NCBI GenBank assembly: GCA_001543385.1 | Contig: LPNH01000017.1 | Coordinates: 25,413 to 89,412 of the forward strand | DNA from: Candidatus Hemicellulosilyticus sp. P3 | Lineage (GTDB): Bacteria > Bacteroidota > Bacteroidia > Bacteroidales > P3 | Length of the DNA stretch: 64,000 bases | Direction: 5' to 3' | Shown: positions 40,517 through 49,588 of the stretch, piece by piece | Position numbering within the stretch: position 1 is the first letter of the stretch | How the letters are laid out: every line of letters begins with the position of its first letter | Notes under the pieces: generated by a model | The model's input: the letters and a program-made list of their open reading frames with translations, nothing else | Database searches by the model: none | Told to the model about the DNA's origin: nothing | Made by a program: the position numbers and the translations under genes

Positions 40517-41116
40517 TTACACCATCAACCCCTGTGCCCATTGGGGAATGTTGTCGGTGTAGCGTTTGATGATGGTCCCGTCTGCGAAACGGAAGAGGAG
40601 GCGTGCCTCATGGCCGTCGACGGAGTTGTCGTAGAGATAAACTCTGTCGGCGATGGTGGTGGCCACTTTGCAGTTGATAATGGATTTTTGGTAGCGTGAT
40701 ATTATCTTTGCGATGGGGACGTCGTGACCGCCTTTCATCACACGGCCCGCGATACGGGCGGCGTTAATCATCGGCGACTCGGTGCAGACGAAGAACAGTC
40801 GGATGAAGAAGCCTGCTTGTTGGGCGCGACGGATGAAATCTAACTTGTCGTCGGCAGAGAAGACAGTTTCGAAAATCATACTTTGCTTGTCGTTCAGACA
40901 ACGCTCGCGCCAGTCGGCGCAGTATTCGGCAGCTTGTCTCACCGCCTCGGGCGAGTTCCAGTCGCCAAAATGTTCTTGCGCCACTTGGTCTGGGTTGATA
41001 TAGACCGAGTTCTCGAGCCATTCATGGTACAGGATTTGAGATGTGATGGTGGTTTTACCCGATCCATTGGGCCCGGCAATGATTATCAGGACAGGGCGAT
41101 GGAGAACCTCATTCAT
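40517..41116 (-). CDS. Zeta-toxin-like P-loop kinase
   Basis: 199 residues. Walker A GPNGSGKTT (residues 15-23) and the zeta-type catalytic region VYINPDQVAQEHFGDWNSPE, then SMIFETVFSADDKLDF. A lid with RIAGRVMKGGHDVP and RYQKSI carries the Arg residues. Zeta toxins phosphorylate UDP-N-acetylglucosamine or related nucleotides and halt cell-wall synthesis. It overlaps the upstream 61-residue gene by 4 bp (ATGA). It lies inside a cassette bounded by perfect 78-bp repeats. Confidence 0.88.
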   Translation of the reverse strand: MNEVLHRPVLIIIAGPNGSGKTTITSQILYHEWLENSVYINPDQVAQEHFGDWNSPEAVRQAAEYCADWRERCLNDKQSMIFETVFSADDKLDFIRRAQQAGFFIRLFFVCTESPMINAARIAGRVMKGGHDVPIAKIISRYQKSIINCKVATTIADRVYLYDNSVDGHEARLLFRFADGTIIKRYTDNIPQWAQGLMV

Positions 41117-41298
41117 AACACAGCGATCTTCCGTTGCATCATAGTGCTGAGTTCTTTGAAGTAGTCAGCCAGTGCTTTGTTTGTGGATGCTGTGGCCTCG
41201 GCAGCGGCTTCCTTCATGATGGCGGAGAGCATTTCGTCGGTGGGCTCCTCCATTGAGGTGAGGCGGTAGGCGTTCAATTCTTTGCCTGATTCTGACAT
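41113..41298 (-). CDS. Antitoxin-like partner of the zeta toxin
   Basis: 61 residues (MSESGKELNAYRLTSMEEPT, then DEMLSAIMKEAAAEATASTN and a helix). It is acidic, helical and short, as expected for an antitoxin, and translationally coupled to the toxin gene. It is not similar to the classical epsilon antitoxin by eye. Placement before the toxin supports the role. Confidence 0.7.
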   Translation of the reverse strand: MSESGKELNAYRLTSMEEPTDEMLSAIMKEAAAEATASTNKALADYFKELSTMMQRKIAVL

Positions 41299-41366
41299 AT
41301 ATCGATATTTGTGTTTTATAACGCAATATCGGGATAAATATTGTGTAGGAGTGGCTGCAAAAAAAA

Positions 41367-41390
41367 GGCTTGCGTCGAGTGTCGCAAGCC
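41367..41390 (-). terminator. Terminator between the phosphatase gene and the zeta cassette genes
   Basis: GGCTTGCG pairs with CGCAAGCC around TCGAGTGT; on the minus strand a run of T follows. It insulates the toxin pair from the acid phosphatase gene. Confidence 0.75.
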
Positions 41391-41402
41391 TTAAATCAGC
41401 TG

Positions 41403-41480
41403 TTTTTTATTGTGAAGATTTGTAATCTGAAAGAAACGGATTATAAATCCCTGTGACAAAAGTGCCGGATTGCAAATCCG
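41403..41480 (+). repeat. Direct repeat, proximal copy (78 bp)
   Basis: Identical to 40413-40490. Extending three to four bases to 41484 completes a perfect hairpin GTGCCGGATTgcAAATCCGGCAC just after the acid phosphatase stop, followed by TTTTG on the minus strand, so it also acts as a terminator there. Confidence 0.95.
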
Positions 41481-41500
41481 GCACCATGTTGGATGTAATG

Positions 41501-42268
41501 TTATTTTTTTGTCTCCGCGCCTTGGGTGTGCCGGATCCTTGTGAATTCTTTTTTGGCGGCTGCCATGTCGTCGAGGAAGGCTTGGCTGGTGTGCAGGCGG
41601 GCGTAGCAGGCGGCGGCCAGCATACGTGCGGCGTCGACATCGCTCTGCCAGTGGTATCCAGCTATCACGCGGCTTTGGCCCCATTCGTAACCCAGTTTCA
41701 GCAGCGCGTCCTGCGCGTCGGGGTTGATCTCGCAGAGCAGCAATGCCATGCCCCAGCCTCGGACGGTGTGGCCCGAGGGGTAGGAGCCGTTGGTGCGCAG
41801 CACGGCTTCGTCGTCAGGCACCAGCGTGGGCTCGTTGAAGTAGACGTAGGGGCGTGTGCGCATGTATTTAGCCTTGGGTTTGACGGCACTCAGGCGGATG
41901 GTGTGTATGCCCCGTTCCAGCACATGGTATATGGCGGGTGTCGTCTGTTCGGAAATCTCCATGCCGAAGGCAGCGCTGAATTGGCGCACCATGTCGGCCA
42001 CTTCGTATTGCGCCTCGCGGATGGCTTTGTGGGCACGTGCGGTGTCCAACCGCTGCTCTTTTCCCCAATAGTACTGCGAGATGTCGTGCATGAACTGCGA
42101 CGACCCGGACGCTGGCGGCGCAGGCATCCAATATACGGCATTTGGCAACTCATCGGCCGCAAAATATGGCTGATTGTTCTGCGCTGTCGCCTGTTGTGGC
42201 GACAGCATCGTTGTCGCTATCGACAAACAGAGCAGGAAATATGTTGTGAACAGTGTTTGCTTCTTCAT
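41501..42268 (-). CDS. Class A acid phosphatase / PAP2 family protein
   Basis: 255 residues from the ATG at 42268, with a signal peptide (MKKQTLFTTYFLLCLSIATT) cut after ATAQ. The class A non-specific acid phosphatase signature KX6RP...PSGH...SRX5HX3D is present: KAKYMRTRPY, GSYPSGHTVRG, and QSRVIAGYHWQSDVDAAR. It hydrolyses phosphomonoesters in the periplasm. It is monocistronic. Its 3' flank is duplicated by the zeta cassette. Confidence 0.92.
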   Translation of the reverse strand: MKKQTLFTTYFLLCLSIATTMLSPQQATAQNNQPYFAADELPNAVYWMPAPPASGSSQFMHDISQYYWGKEQRLDTARAHKAIREAQYEVADMVRQFSAAFGMEISEQTTPAIYHVLERGIHTIRLSAVKPKAKYMRTRPYVYFNEPTLVPDDEAVLRTNGSYPSGHTVRGWGMALLLCEINPDAQDALLKLGYEWGQSRVIAGYHWQSDVDAARMLAAACYARLHTSQAFLDDMAAAKKEFTRIRHTQGAETKK

Positions 42269-42309
42269 GTTGTTCAGGGATTTGTGCCGGAGGCGCCATG
42301 TCTTATAAA

Positions 42310-42346
42310 CCCCACACTGAACGGCCGAAGGGTGCGCAGTGTGGGG
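42310..42346 (-). terminator. Terminator of gcvT
   Basis: CCCCACACTG pairs perfectly with CAGTGTGGGG over 10 bp with a 17-base loop; TTTATAA follows on the minus strand. It lies 41 bp after the gcvT stop. Confidence 0.75.
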
Positions 42347-42386
42347 TGTAATCCTATTCGTGTCCAAGACACGCCACTATCTTTCT

Positions 42387-43493
42387 TTATCCCTCGTAGA
42401 ACGGCATCTTGACGGTGACGGCTTTGAGGAGTTTCTCGCGGATTTTGATGTATATCTCGGTGCCGGTCTTGGCGAAGTCGGCCTTGATGAGGGCGGTGCC
42501 AATGTTCTTGCCGGTGCTGGGGCTGGGGGAGCCGCTGCGCACCTCGCCGATCTTGTTGCCCTGGGCGTCGCACACTTCGTAGCCGTTGCGGGCGATGCCA
42601 CGGTCGACCATCTCGAAGCCGGCCACTTTGCGCTTGAATCCGGCGGCCTTCTGGGCTAGGAGGAGCTCCTTGTTGATGAAGTTGTTGTTCTCGGCTTTCA
42701 GCTTGACGATGAAGGCCAGCGGAGCCTCCAGCGGGCTGACGGTGTCGTCCATCTCGTGGCCGTAGAGGGCGAAGCCCTTCTCCAGACGCAGGGTGTCGCG
42801 GCAACCCAGACCGGCGGGCATGATGCCGAATTCCTTGCCAGCCTCAAAGACGGCGTCCCACACCTCGATGGCTTTCTCCTTGGGGATGTAGATCTCGCAG
42901 CCGCCGGCGCCGGTGTAGCCGGTGGTCGAAAGGATGATGTTGGGGATGCCGGCGAAGGTGAGGATCTTGAAGGTGTAGTACTCCATGTCGACGATGTTCT
43001 CGGAGGTGAGCTTCTGCATGGCCTTCAGGGCGTTTGGGCCCTGGACGGCGAGCTGGGCCCACTGCTCGCTCTCGTTGACGAAGTCGCGGCCGAGCTCCAT
43101 GCCCATCTTATCGGCAATCTGGCTCATCCAAGCCCAGTCCTTGTCGATGTTGGCGGCGTTGGGCACCATGAAGTATTCGTCGTCGTGCACACGGTAGACG
43201 AGCATGTCGTCCACCACGCCGCCCTGACCGTTGGGCAGGCAGGTGTACTGCACCTTACCGTCGAAGAGGTCCTCAACGTTGTTGGTGGTGACATACTGCA
43301 TGAAATGCTTTGCGATGGGGCCTTTGGCACGGAATTCACCCATGTGGCTCACGTCGAAGACGCCGACGTTGTTGCGGACGTTGTTGTGCTCCTCGACGAG
43401 GCCGGTGTACTGGATGGGCATGTTGTAGCCGGCAAACTCGGCCATCTTGGCGCCCAAGGCGATGTGGAGGTCGGTATACGGTGTTGTCTTCAT
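42387..43493 (-). CDS. gcvT: Glycine cleavage system T protein (aminomethyltransferase)
   Basis: 368 residues, usual GcvT length. It moves the aminomethyl carbon from the H protein to tetrahydrofolate. Typical motifs: MAEFAGYNMPIQYTGLVEEH, FDVSHMGEFRAKGP, TGYTGAGGCEIY (folate-binding loop) and PAGLGCRDTLRLEKGFALYG. The rest of the cleavage system is not in the window. It has its own TATATTTG promoter and terminator, so it is monocistronic. Confidence 0.97.
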   Translation of the reverse strand: MKTTPYTDLHIALGAKMAEFAGYNMPIQYTGLVEEHNNVRNNVGVFDVSHMGEFRAKGPIAKHFMQYVTTNNVEDLFDGKVQYTCLPNGQGGVVDDMLVYRVHDDEYFMVPNAANIDKDWAWMSQIADKMGMELGRDFVNESEQWAQLAVQGPNALKAMQKLTSENIVDMEYYTFKILTFAGIPNIILSTTGYTGAGGCEIYIPKEKAIEVWDAVFEAGKEFGIMPAGLGCRDTLRLEKGFALYGHEMDDTVSPLEAPLAFIVKLKAENNNFINKELLLAQKAAGFKRKVAGFEMVDRGIARNGYEVCDAQGNKIGEVRSGSPSPSTGKNIGTALIKADFAKTGTEIYIKIREKLLKAVTVKMPFYEG

Positions 43494-43549
43494 GGTGTAA
43501 GAGTTTGTAAAAGTGATTATTGTGATTGTGTTTTTGAATTTTAAGATTA

Positions 43550-43557
43550 CAAATATA
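43550..43557 (-). promoter_or_regulatory. -7 box of gcvT
   Basis: TATATTTG on the minus strand, 57 bp before the ATG at 43493. No glycine riboswitch was recognised in the short leader. Confidence 0.5.
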
Positions 43558-43606
43558 CAAAAAAAGGCTGTAAACGAGATGCGTTTTTGGGAGAATTGTG
43601 GCGAAC

Positions 43607-44692
43607 TTAGGTGTTTTTCTTATAGCTGACGACAGCCCAGACGCCCATGACGACGGAAAAGCCAATGAGGGCCGACACTTGACGGGCGACACTGCTGAAT
43701 CCGCCTCCCCGGATAAATACCGTGCGGACGGCATCGATGAAATAGTGCATGGGGTTGATGTAGGTGGTGGCGTAGGACCATTCGGGCATGGAGCGCGTAG
43801 GGGTGAAGAGCCCACTGAGCAGTATGAGGCAGACTACGAAGAACCACATGACAAATATGGCCTGCTGGAGTGTGTTGCTGTAGTTGCTTATAATCAGTCC
43901 GAACGACGAGAAGAACAGGGCCAGCAGCATGGTCAGCAAGTAGACAAGCCACAAGGACCCTTGGCAGGTGATGCCGTAGATGGCCCAGGCCAGCACAAGG
44001 CAGACGGTGACGATGAACAGTGCGATGATCCAGTAGGGAATGAGTTTGGCCAGGATGAATGACCACTTCGAGACAGGGGTGACATTGATCTGCTCGATGG
44101 TGCCCGCCTCCTTTTCGCTTACGATGTTCAGCGCGGGCAGGAAACCACACATCATCATCATCACGATGGCCAGCAGGGCGGGAATTGTGAACACCTTGTA
44201 GTTTAGGTGCTTGTTGTATAGATAGTGTGTGGAGATGTTTGAATGGAGCGGGGTGGAGGCGTCAGGGGCGAGATTTGCCGTCACTATCTGGGACAGGTAG
44301 CTGCTGCCGATTCCGCCCTTGGTGCCGTTGACAGCGTTGGCTGCAATGAGCACCTGCGGTTTGCGCCCGAGAGTGATGTCGCGGCTGTAGCCCTGAGGTA
44401 TAACCAGCACGATGTCGGTGCGGCTTTTCTCAATTTCTTTCAAGGCGGCATAATACGACGGATGCTGTCCGCAAAAGACGAAGTGGCTGTTCTGCCCGAT
44501 GCTGTGAACCAGTCGCTGGCTCACGGTGGAGCGGTCGTTGTCGACCACACTGACGCGGATGTCTTTCACCTCCTGGTTCATCACCCACGGCATCACGCAC
44601 ATAACCATGATTGGGAAGGCGATTATGAGTTTAATTATAAATGAGTTGCGTCGTATCTGCAAGAACTCCTTTTGAATGAGATATTGAATCAT
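43607..44692 (-). CDS. ABC-2 type permease (YhhJ-like)
   Basis: 361 residues from the ATG at 44692. One N-terminal helix (FIIKLIIAFPIMVMCVMPWV), a periplasmic loop of about 130 residues, then five helices in the C-terminal half. The ABC2 signature FLPALNIVSEKEAGTIEQIN and VTPVSKWSF is present. It is the last gene of the TolC/HlyD/ABC export operon. Paired with the next permease it likely forms a heterodimer. Confidence 0.92.
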   Translation of the reverse strand: MIQYLIQKEFLQIRRNSFIIKLIIAFPIMVMCVMPWVMNQEVKDIRVSVVDNDRSTVSQRLVHSIGQNSHFVFCGQHPSYYAALKEIEKSRTDIVLVIPQGYSRDITLGRKPQVLIAANAVNGTKGGIGSSYLSQIVTANLAPDASTPLHSNISTHYLYNKHLNYKVFTIPALLAIVMMMMCGFLPALNIVSEKEAGTIEQINVTPVSKWSFILAKLIPYWIIALFIVTVCLVLAWAIYGITCQGSLWLVYLLTMLLALFFSSFGLIISNYSNTLQQAIFVMWFFVVCLILLSGLFTPTRSMPEWSYATTYINPMHYFIDAVRTVFIRGGGFSSVARQVSALIGFSVVMGVWAVVSYKKNT

Positions 44693-44706
44693 GGCGACGA
44701 ATCTTT

Positions 44707-45765
44707 TTATTCCAGACGGGTCTTGAACCTGGCGAGCGAGACGGCCAATAGCAGGGCTGTCATGATGAAAAGGATGATCACTTCGCGCACCACTTCGCCG
44801 ATGCCTACACCCATGATCATCAGCTTGCGCATGGCCTCGATGTAATAGCGGGGCGGAATGACGGCAGACAGCCATTGCAGAACCGGAGGCATGGACTCAA
44901 TGGGGAACAGCATGCCTGAAAGCATAACGGCGGGCATGAGCAGCACCATGGCCGAGAGCAGCAGGGCCATGTGCTGGCTGTTGGAAATATTGGATATGAG
45001 CAGGCCGAGCGACAGGGCCAGCAGGATGTAAAGGATGCTGACAGCGATAATCCAGACAACAGAGCCGGACAGTGGGACGTCCAGCACGTAGCGTGCCATG
45101 AGCAGTATGCTGACGAGGATGACAAGGGCGAGCACCAGATAGGGCACCGTCTTGGCGATGATGATCGTCAGCGGGCGCACGGGTGAAACGAGCAGCACCT
45201 CCATGGTGCCTTTCTCCTTCTCACGGACGATGCTGATGGAGGTCATCATGGCGCAAATCAGCATGAGCAGCACGCCCATGATGGCCGGCACGAAGTTGTA
45301 GGCCGACTTCATCTGCGGATTGTAGAGCATCTTGGAATTGACCGTTGACAGTTGCGGGTTGACAATGGTTTGTGTCGCGTAAGTTGTCCACTGTTGCGCC
45401 ATGTTGGGGTCAGAGGCGTCGACGATGAACTGCAGGCCGCTTTTTTTTGACGCAAAGTCTTTGCCGAACACAATTGCCATATCGGCCCGTTGGCTGCGGA
45501 TGAGTCGTTCGGCTTCTTGGCTTGTGCCAACGGTGGCGGTGATATCGAAGTATTCTGAGACGGCCAGGCGGTCTATGGCCTGCCGCGTCAGGTGGTCCGC
45601 CTGCGAGGTGACGACGACGGTGCGCACATTCTTCACATCGTTGGTGATGGCAAATCCGAAAATCAGCATCAATACGACGGGCATGCCGAAAAGGATAAGC
45701 ATCGTCCGACGGTCGCGCAGGATGTGACGGGACTCTTTCTGAATAAAGCTGATAAAATGTTTCAT
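44707..45765 (-). CDS. ABC-2 type permease (YhhJ/YbhS-like)
   Basis: 352 residues. Start MKHFISFIQKESRHILRDRR, then a membrane helix (TMLILFGMPVVLMLIFGFAI), a periplasmic loop and five C-terminal helices with the ABC2 signature MMTSISIVREKEKGTMEVLL. The 14-bp gap to the next gene and 9-bp gap from the ATPase gene show one operon. It probably exports drugs or lipids together with the HlyD and TolC partners. Confidence 0.92.
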   Translation of the reverse strand: MKHFISFIQKESRHILRDRRTMLILFGMPVVLMLIFGFAITNDVKNVRTVVVTSQADHLTRQAIDRLAVSEYFDITATVGTSQEAERLIRSQRADMAIVFGKDFASKKSGLQFIVDASDPNMAQQWTTYATQTIVNPQLSTVNSKMLYNPQMKSAYNFVPAIMGVLLMLICAMMTSISIVREKEKGTMEVLLVSPVRPLTIIIAKTVPYLVLALVILVSILLMARYVLDVPLSGSVVWIIAVSILYILLALSLGLLISNISNSQHMALLLSAMVLLMPAVMLSGMLFPIESMPPVLQWLSAVIPPRYYIEAMRKLMIMGVGIGEVVREVIILFIMTALLLAVSLARFKTRLE

Positions 45766-45774
45766 ACGTTTCGG

Positions 45775-47238
45775 TTAGTCGCTGTTGCGGGTGGCTTGTC
45801 TTGCCAGGTGGGTGAACACATGGTCCATATCGGGCTGCCGGAAGCGGCGTTTCAGTTCGCCGGGGGTGCCGAGGGCGCTGATTTTTCCGTCCACCATGAT
45901 GGAGATACGGTCGCAATACTCGGCTTCGTCCATATAGTGGGTCGTTACAAAGACGGTGATGCCACGGGCGGCGGCATCGTAGATGAGTTCCCAGAATTGG
46001 CGGCGTGTGGCGGGGTCGACGCCGCCGGTGGGCTCGTCGAGGAACACGATGCCCGGCTCGTGGAAGATGGAGACCGAGAAAGCCAGTTTCTGTTTCCAGC
46101 CCAGGGGGAGTGACGAAACGAGGTCGTGCTTGTGCTCCGAGAATTGCAGCCGTTGCAGCAGTTCATCGGTCCTGCGGGCGATTTCCTTGCCCTTCATGCC
46201 GTAGATTCCTGCATAGAGGCGGATGTTCTCGGCGACGGTCAGGTCTTCGTAGAGCGAGAACTTTTGCGACATATATCCGATGCGCTTCTTGATCTGCTCA
46301 TATTGTGTGCGGATGTCGTAGCCCATAACCGTGCCTGTTCCGCCGCTGGGCTGGTTCAGTCCCGTCAGTATGTGCATGGCGGTGGTTTTGCCTGCACCGT
46401 TGGCGCCGAGGAATCCGAATATTTCACCCCGCTTCACGCTGAAACTGATGTCGTCGACGGCGCGGAAGTCGCCGAAAGCTTTGACCAAGTGCTGCACCTC
46501 AATCACGTTCTCATCCGCCGCTCCCGTCGTCTTTCCGTGTTCGATGCCCGGCGGGTTGAAGATGTCGGCAAAGCGGTCGAGAATTGTGTCGGGGGTGTCT
46601 ATGCCGCGCAGGTGGCCATGGTCGAGGAAAGCCACGCGCTCGCATCGCCGCACCTCGTCGAGATAGGGGGTGGCGGCGACAATGGTGATGCCGCGCTCTT
46701 TCAGTGTTTCCAGCATGTCCCAGAGCTCCTTGCGGCTTACCGGGTCGACACCCGTGGTCGGCTCGTCAAGGAAGAGGACACTTGGCGAATGCACCAGTGC
46801 ACACGAGAGCGCCAGCTTTTGCTTCATGCCGCCCGAGAGCGCCCCCGCCTTGCGGTCGTGAAACCGCTCGATCTGCGAATAAATGGCCTTGATGCTGTCA
46901 TAGCCCGCCGCCACCGTTGTGCCAAAGAGCGTGGCGAAGAATTCCAGGTTTTCCAGCACAGTCAGGTCCTGATAGAGCGAGAATCTGCCGGGCATGTAGC
47001 CCACACGCCGCCGGATCTCTTTCATCTGGCGCACGGTGTCGTAGCCGTCCACGGTGGCAGTGCCCCGTTCCGGCTCCAACAGCGTGCAGAGTATGCGGAA
47101 CATTGAGCTCTTTCCGGCGCCGTCAGGCCCTATCAGGCCGAACACTTCGCCTCGGCCGACAGAGAACGACACGTCGTCCAGGGCTGTGACCTTGCCGTAG
47201 CTTTTGCTGATATTATGTACTTCGATGGCATTCATCAT
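45775..47238 (-). CDS. Tandem ABC ATPase (YbhF-like)
   Basis: 487 residues with two nucleotide-binding domains. NBD1: Walker A IGPDGAGKSSMF, signature LSGGMKQKLAL, Walker B LFLDEPTTGVDP. NBD2: LGANGAGKTTAMH, a signature replaced by VSSLPLGWKQKLAF (LSGGQ-like LPLGW), and VFLDEPTGGVDP. The second signature is degenerate, as in YbhF. It energises the two ABC-2 permeases encoded downstream. The ATG at 47235 is equally possible as start. Confidence 0.93.
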   Translation of the reverse strand: MMNAIEVHNISKSYGKVTALDDVSFSVGRGEVFGLIGPDGAGKSSMFRILCTLLEPERGTATVDGYDTVRQMKEIRRRVGYMPGRFSLYQDLTVLENLEFFATLFGTTVAAGYDSIKAIYSQIERFHDRKAGALSGGMKQKLALSCALVHSPSVLFLDEPTTGVDPVSRKELWDMLETLKERGITIVAATPYLDEVRRCERVAFLDHGHLRGIDTPDTILDRFADIFNPPGIEHGKTTGAADENVIEVQHLVKAFGDFRAVDDISFSVKRGEIFGFLGANGAGKTTAMHILTGLNQPSGGTGTVMGYDIRTQYEQIKKRIGYMSQKFSLYEDLTVAENIRLYAGIYGMKGKEIARRTDELLQRLQFSEHKHDLVSSLPLGWKQKLAFSVSIFHEPGIVFLDEPTGGVDPATRRQFWELIYDAAARGITVFVTTHYMDEAEYCDRISIMVDGKISALGTPGELKRRFRQPDMDHVFTHLARQATRNSD

Positions 47239-47257
47239 TACACACGCTGAAGGATGA

Positions 47258-48148
47258 CTAAAACCTCACTTCCCCATACATTCCGATTTTGGCATATCCG
47301 TCGTTTTTGATGGCAATCTTCACGGCGTAGACCAAGTCGGCCCGCTCGTCATCGGTCAGGATGGTTTTGGGGGTGAACTCACTGCGGCTGCTGATCCAGC
47401 TTACCGTTCCGTCGTATTTCCTCTTCTGCCCGTTGCCATAGTCGGCAAACACCGTGGCTTTCTGTCCCACCTTGACATCCTGCAGCCGGGCGGAGGTCAC
47501 GTAGGCGCGGATGTACATATTCTCGACATCAGCCACCTTCAGCAACGGTTTTCCAGTCGCTACAAACTCTCCCTGCTCCACGTACTTCTCCAGCACGGTC
47601 CCGCTGATGGGGGCTGCCACATGGCACTTGTTCAGCTGGTCGTGGAGCTGGCTGACCTGTATGTCGGTGGCGGCCACCTGCATGTCGAGCGTCCGTATGT
47701 TGCTTGTGAGTGAGGATATTTGCGCATCGAGTTGCCGTTGAAGCACCTGCACTTGAGATGTGGCGTCGTCGAGCATCTTGCCTGGTGCCGCCCCGTCGGC
47801 CACCAGCTCCCGGTATCGGCGCTGTTCCGTCTGCGCTTTGTCCAGTTGCTGGCGTGTGGCTGCAATCTGTTTCTCCATATCGGGTTTCTGACTCAGATAA
47901 GCCTCTTTGGTGGCTCCTAATTGTTGAATCTTCAGCCAAATCTGCGTGGTGTCCACCAGTCCGATTTCCTGCCCTTGAACGATATTGTCGCCCTCGTTGA
48001 CACTGAAAGTCAGCAAAGTCCCGCTTTGCCCGGCGGACACGGTGATCTCCGTGGCCCCGAACGTGCCTGTGGCGTCGTACCCCTTTTCTTTGTTGCCGCA
48101 GGCGCCAAGCATCAGCGCCGCACCTGCCACCATGAATATTCTTTTCAT
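47258..48148 (-). CDS. HlyD/YbhG-type periplasmic adaptor lipoprotein
   Basis: 296 residues, lipobox MLGACGN (Cys17). Membrane-fusion layout: biotinyl-lipoyl half TEITVSAGQSGTLLTFSVNE, a coiled-coil hairpin of about 110 residues (ATKEAYLSQKPDMEKQIAAT and on), the second lipoyl half CHVAAPISGTVLEKYVEQGE, and a beta-barrel (YVTSARLQDVKVGQKATVFA). It joins the ABC transporter to TolC. It is the second gene of the operon. Confidence 0.93.
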   Translation of the reverse strand: MKRIFMVAGAALMLGACGNKEKGYDATGTFGATEITVSAGQSGTLLTFSVNEGDNIVQGQEIGLVDTTQIWLKIQQLGATKEAYLSQKPDMEKQIAATRQQLDKAQTEQRRYRELVADGAAPGKMLDDATSQVQVLQRQLDAQISSLTSNIRTLDMQVAATDIQVSQLHDQLNKCHVAAPISGTVLEKYVEQGEFVATGKPLLKVADVENMYIRAYVTSARLQDVKVGQKATVFADYGNGQKRKYDGTVSWISSRSEFTPKTILTDDERADLVYAVKIAIKNDGYAKIGMYGEVRF

Positions 48149-48154
48149 ATCGTT

Positions 48155-49423
48155 TTAATTGTTGAAGGTATACTTTTGGTCATAAATCTCTTTTAGCATC
48201 TCGATCTCGTGCATTGAGCGTTGCACACGTGCAGCATTTTCTGCGTTGATTTCGCGCAGCAGGCCGTTCACGTCGATGATGCCATGCTGCAGTTTTGATT
48301 CGGCTGCCTTGCGCACCTCGGAACGGAGCATGATAATCTCCTCGTCGTCCGCCATCAGCCGGCGGTATCGGGCAATGCTCTCGCTTTGTTGAATCTGCTC
48401 CAGACCGATGTTGAACAGAAACACCTCGCGGTTGTTCTCCGCCGTCTGCCGCATCAGCCGCAGCTTCGCCTTGTCGTTCTTGCGGGTGTAGAGCGGTCCG
48501 ATGTTCCATTGCAGCCGGGCTCCGATCATGCCGTTGAACGACCACTGGCGGTGCATCATGTCGTCAAACATATTGTAGCCCGGATAACCGTAAAACCCTT
48601 GGGCGAATATGCCTAACCGGGGCATCAGTGCCGCATTGAGAGCTTTCTCCTGTGCGTCGGCCAATCGAATCTGCGAGTCGATCAGCCGTAGTTCAGGCCG
48701 GTTGTTCCCTTGTGTCGGGCTGACTGCTTCCGGCTTGACGGGTGATGTAATCTCTATTCCGCAAAATATGCCGAGCATCCTTGCCACCGTCTGTCGCTGC
48801 GACTGCAGGATAGTCAGTTGCTGCGCCACGTTCAGCCTTTCGGCCTTTACGTTTTGATAATCGCTCTCAGCCGCTGCCTCGCTTTTGCACATCGAGGACA
48901 ATTTTTTCTCATTTCCGGTCAGCAGTTCCTGCAGGTCGCGGTTCAACTGTATCTGGTCGTCGAGCAGCAACAACGAAAAGTACATCTCATTCACACGTTT
49001 GCGAATGTTATATACATTCACTTCGTTCTGCGCCGCTTCTACGCCGCCCTGCTGCCGGGCTGCCTCTTTCCGGCTCCTGATGCTTCCGCCGTCGAATACA
49101 GTCTGCTGCACATCTATCCCGATGCGATACTGGTCGTTCTTCAGCCCCTGCATGTCGATGCCGATTTGCTGGTACATGGTTTGTATCTGTTCCGGAAAAT
49201 CCGCCACGGCGTTTTGCCAGGAGGCCTGTGCCATGGCCGACACTTGCGGCAACCACCCTTTCTGTATGTTCTGTATGTTCAAATCGGTGGTCTGCCGTAT
49301 CAGGTCAGTCCGCTGAATCAACGGATGGTTCTTTGCCGCCGCCTGCTGACATTCCTCCAGTGTCTGGGCCTGTAACCACGACAGGGCGGCTACAGACAGC
49401 ACAAAACTTGCAAATTTTCTCAT
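48155..49423 (-). CDS. TolC-family outer-membrane channel
   Basis: 422 residues from the ATG at 49423; signal peptide MRKFASFVLSVAALSWLQAQ. Two TolC-like repeats of long helices with TLEECQQAAAKNHPLIQRTD at the start and LMRQTAENNREVFLFNIGLE in the second half. It forms the exit duct of the export complex. It heads the five-gene operon (gap 6 bp to the adaptor gene) and is divergent from an AraC regulator gene 165 bp away. Confidence 0.93.
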   Translation of the reverse strand: MRKFASFVLSVAALSWLQAQTLEECQQAAAKNHPLIQRTDLIRQTTDLNIQNIQKGWLPQVSAMAQASWQNAVADFPEQIQTMYQQIGIDMQGLKNDQYRIGIDVQQTVFDGGSIRSRKEAARQQGGVEAAQNEVNVYNIRKRVNEMYFSLLLLDDQIQLNRDLQELLTGNEKKLSSMCKSEAAAESDYQNVKAERLNVAQQLTILQSQRQTVARMLGIFCGIEITSPVKPEAVSPTQGNNRPELRLIDSQIRLADAQEKALNAALMPRLGIFAQGFYGYPGYNMFDDMMHRQWSFNGMIGARLQWNIGPLYTRKNDKAKLRLMRQTAENNREVFLFNIGLEQIQQSESIARYRRLMADDEEIIMLRSEVRKAAESKLQHGIIDVNGLLREINAENAARVQRSMHEIEMLKEIYDQKYTFNN

Positions 49424-49450
49424 GTCAATCGTGTGTTTTTTTATTGTGTG

Positions 49451-49458
49451 CAAAGTTA
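49451..49458 (-). promoter_or_regulatory. -7 box of the TolC/ABC export operon
   Basis: TAACTTTG on the minus strand, 28 bp before the ATG at 49423. Confidence 0.55.
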
Positions 49459-49557
49459 CAGCGTTTTTTAGCACACATTTACTATCCTTTTCGTTGAATA
49501 TATGTTCCTTTCGTACAAATTTGCCCGTTTTGACATTGCCGGTATAAATCATTTGCA

Positions 49558-49565
49558 TATATTTG
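49558..49565 (+). promoter_or_regulatory. -7 box of the AraC gene
   Basis: TATATTTG, exact TAnnTTTG match, 23 bp before the ATG at 49589. The two divergent promoters are about 100 bp apart, so one regulator could control both. Confidence 0.6.
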
Positions 49566-49588
49566 CATCAAAAATAACGGGCAGGCGG

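Noticed and set aside
43494..43606. Glycine riboswitch before gcvT
   Set aside because: The leader is too short and no conserved aptamer helices were seen.
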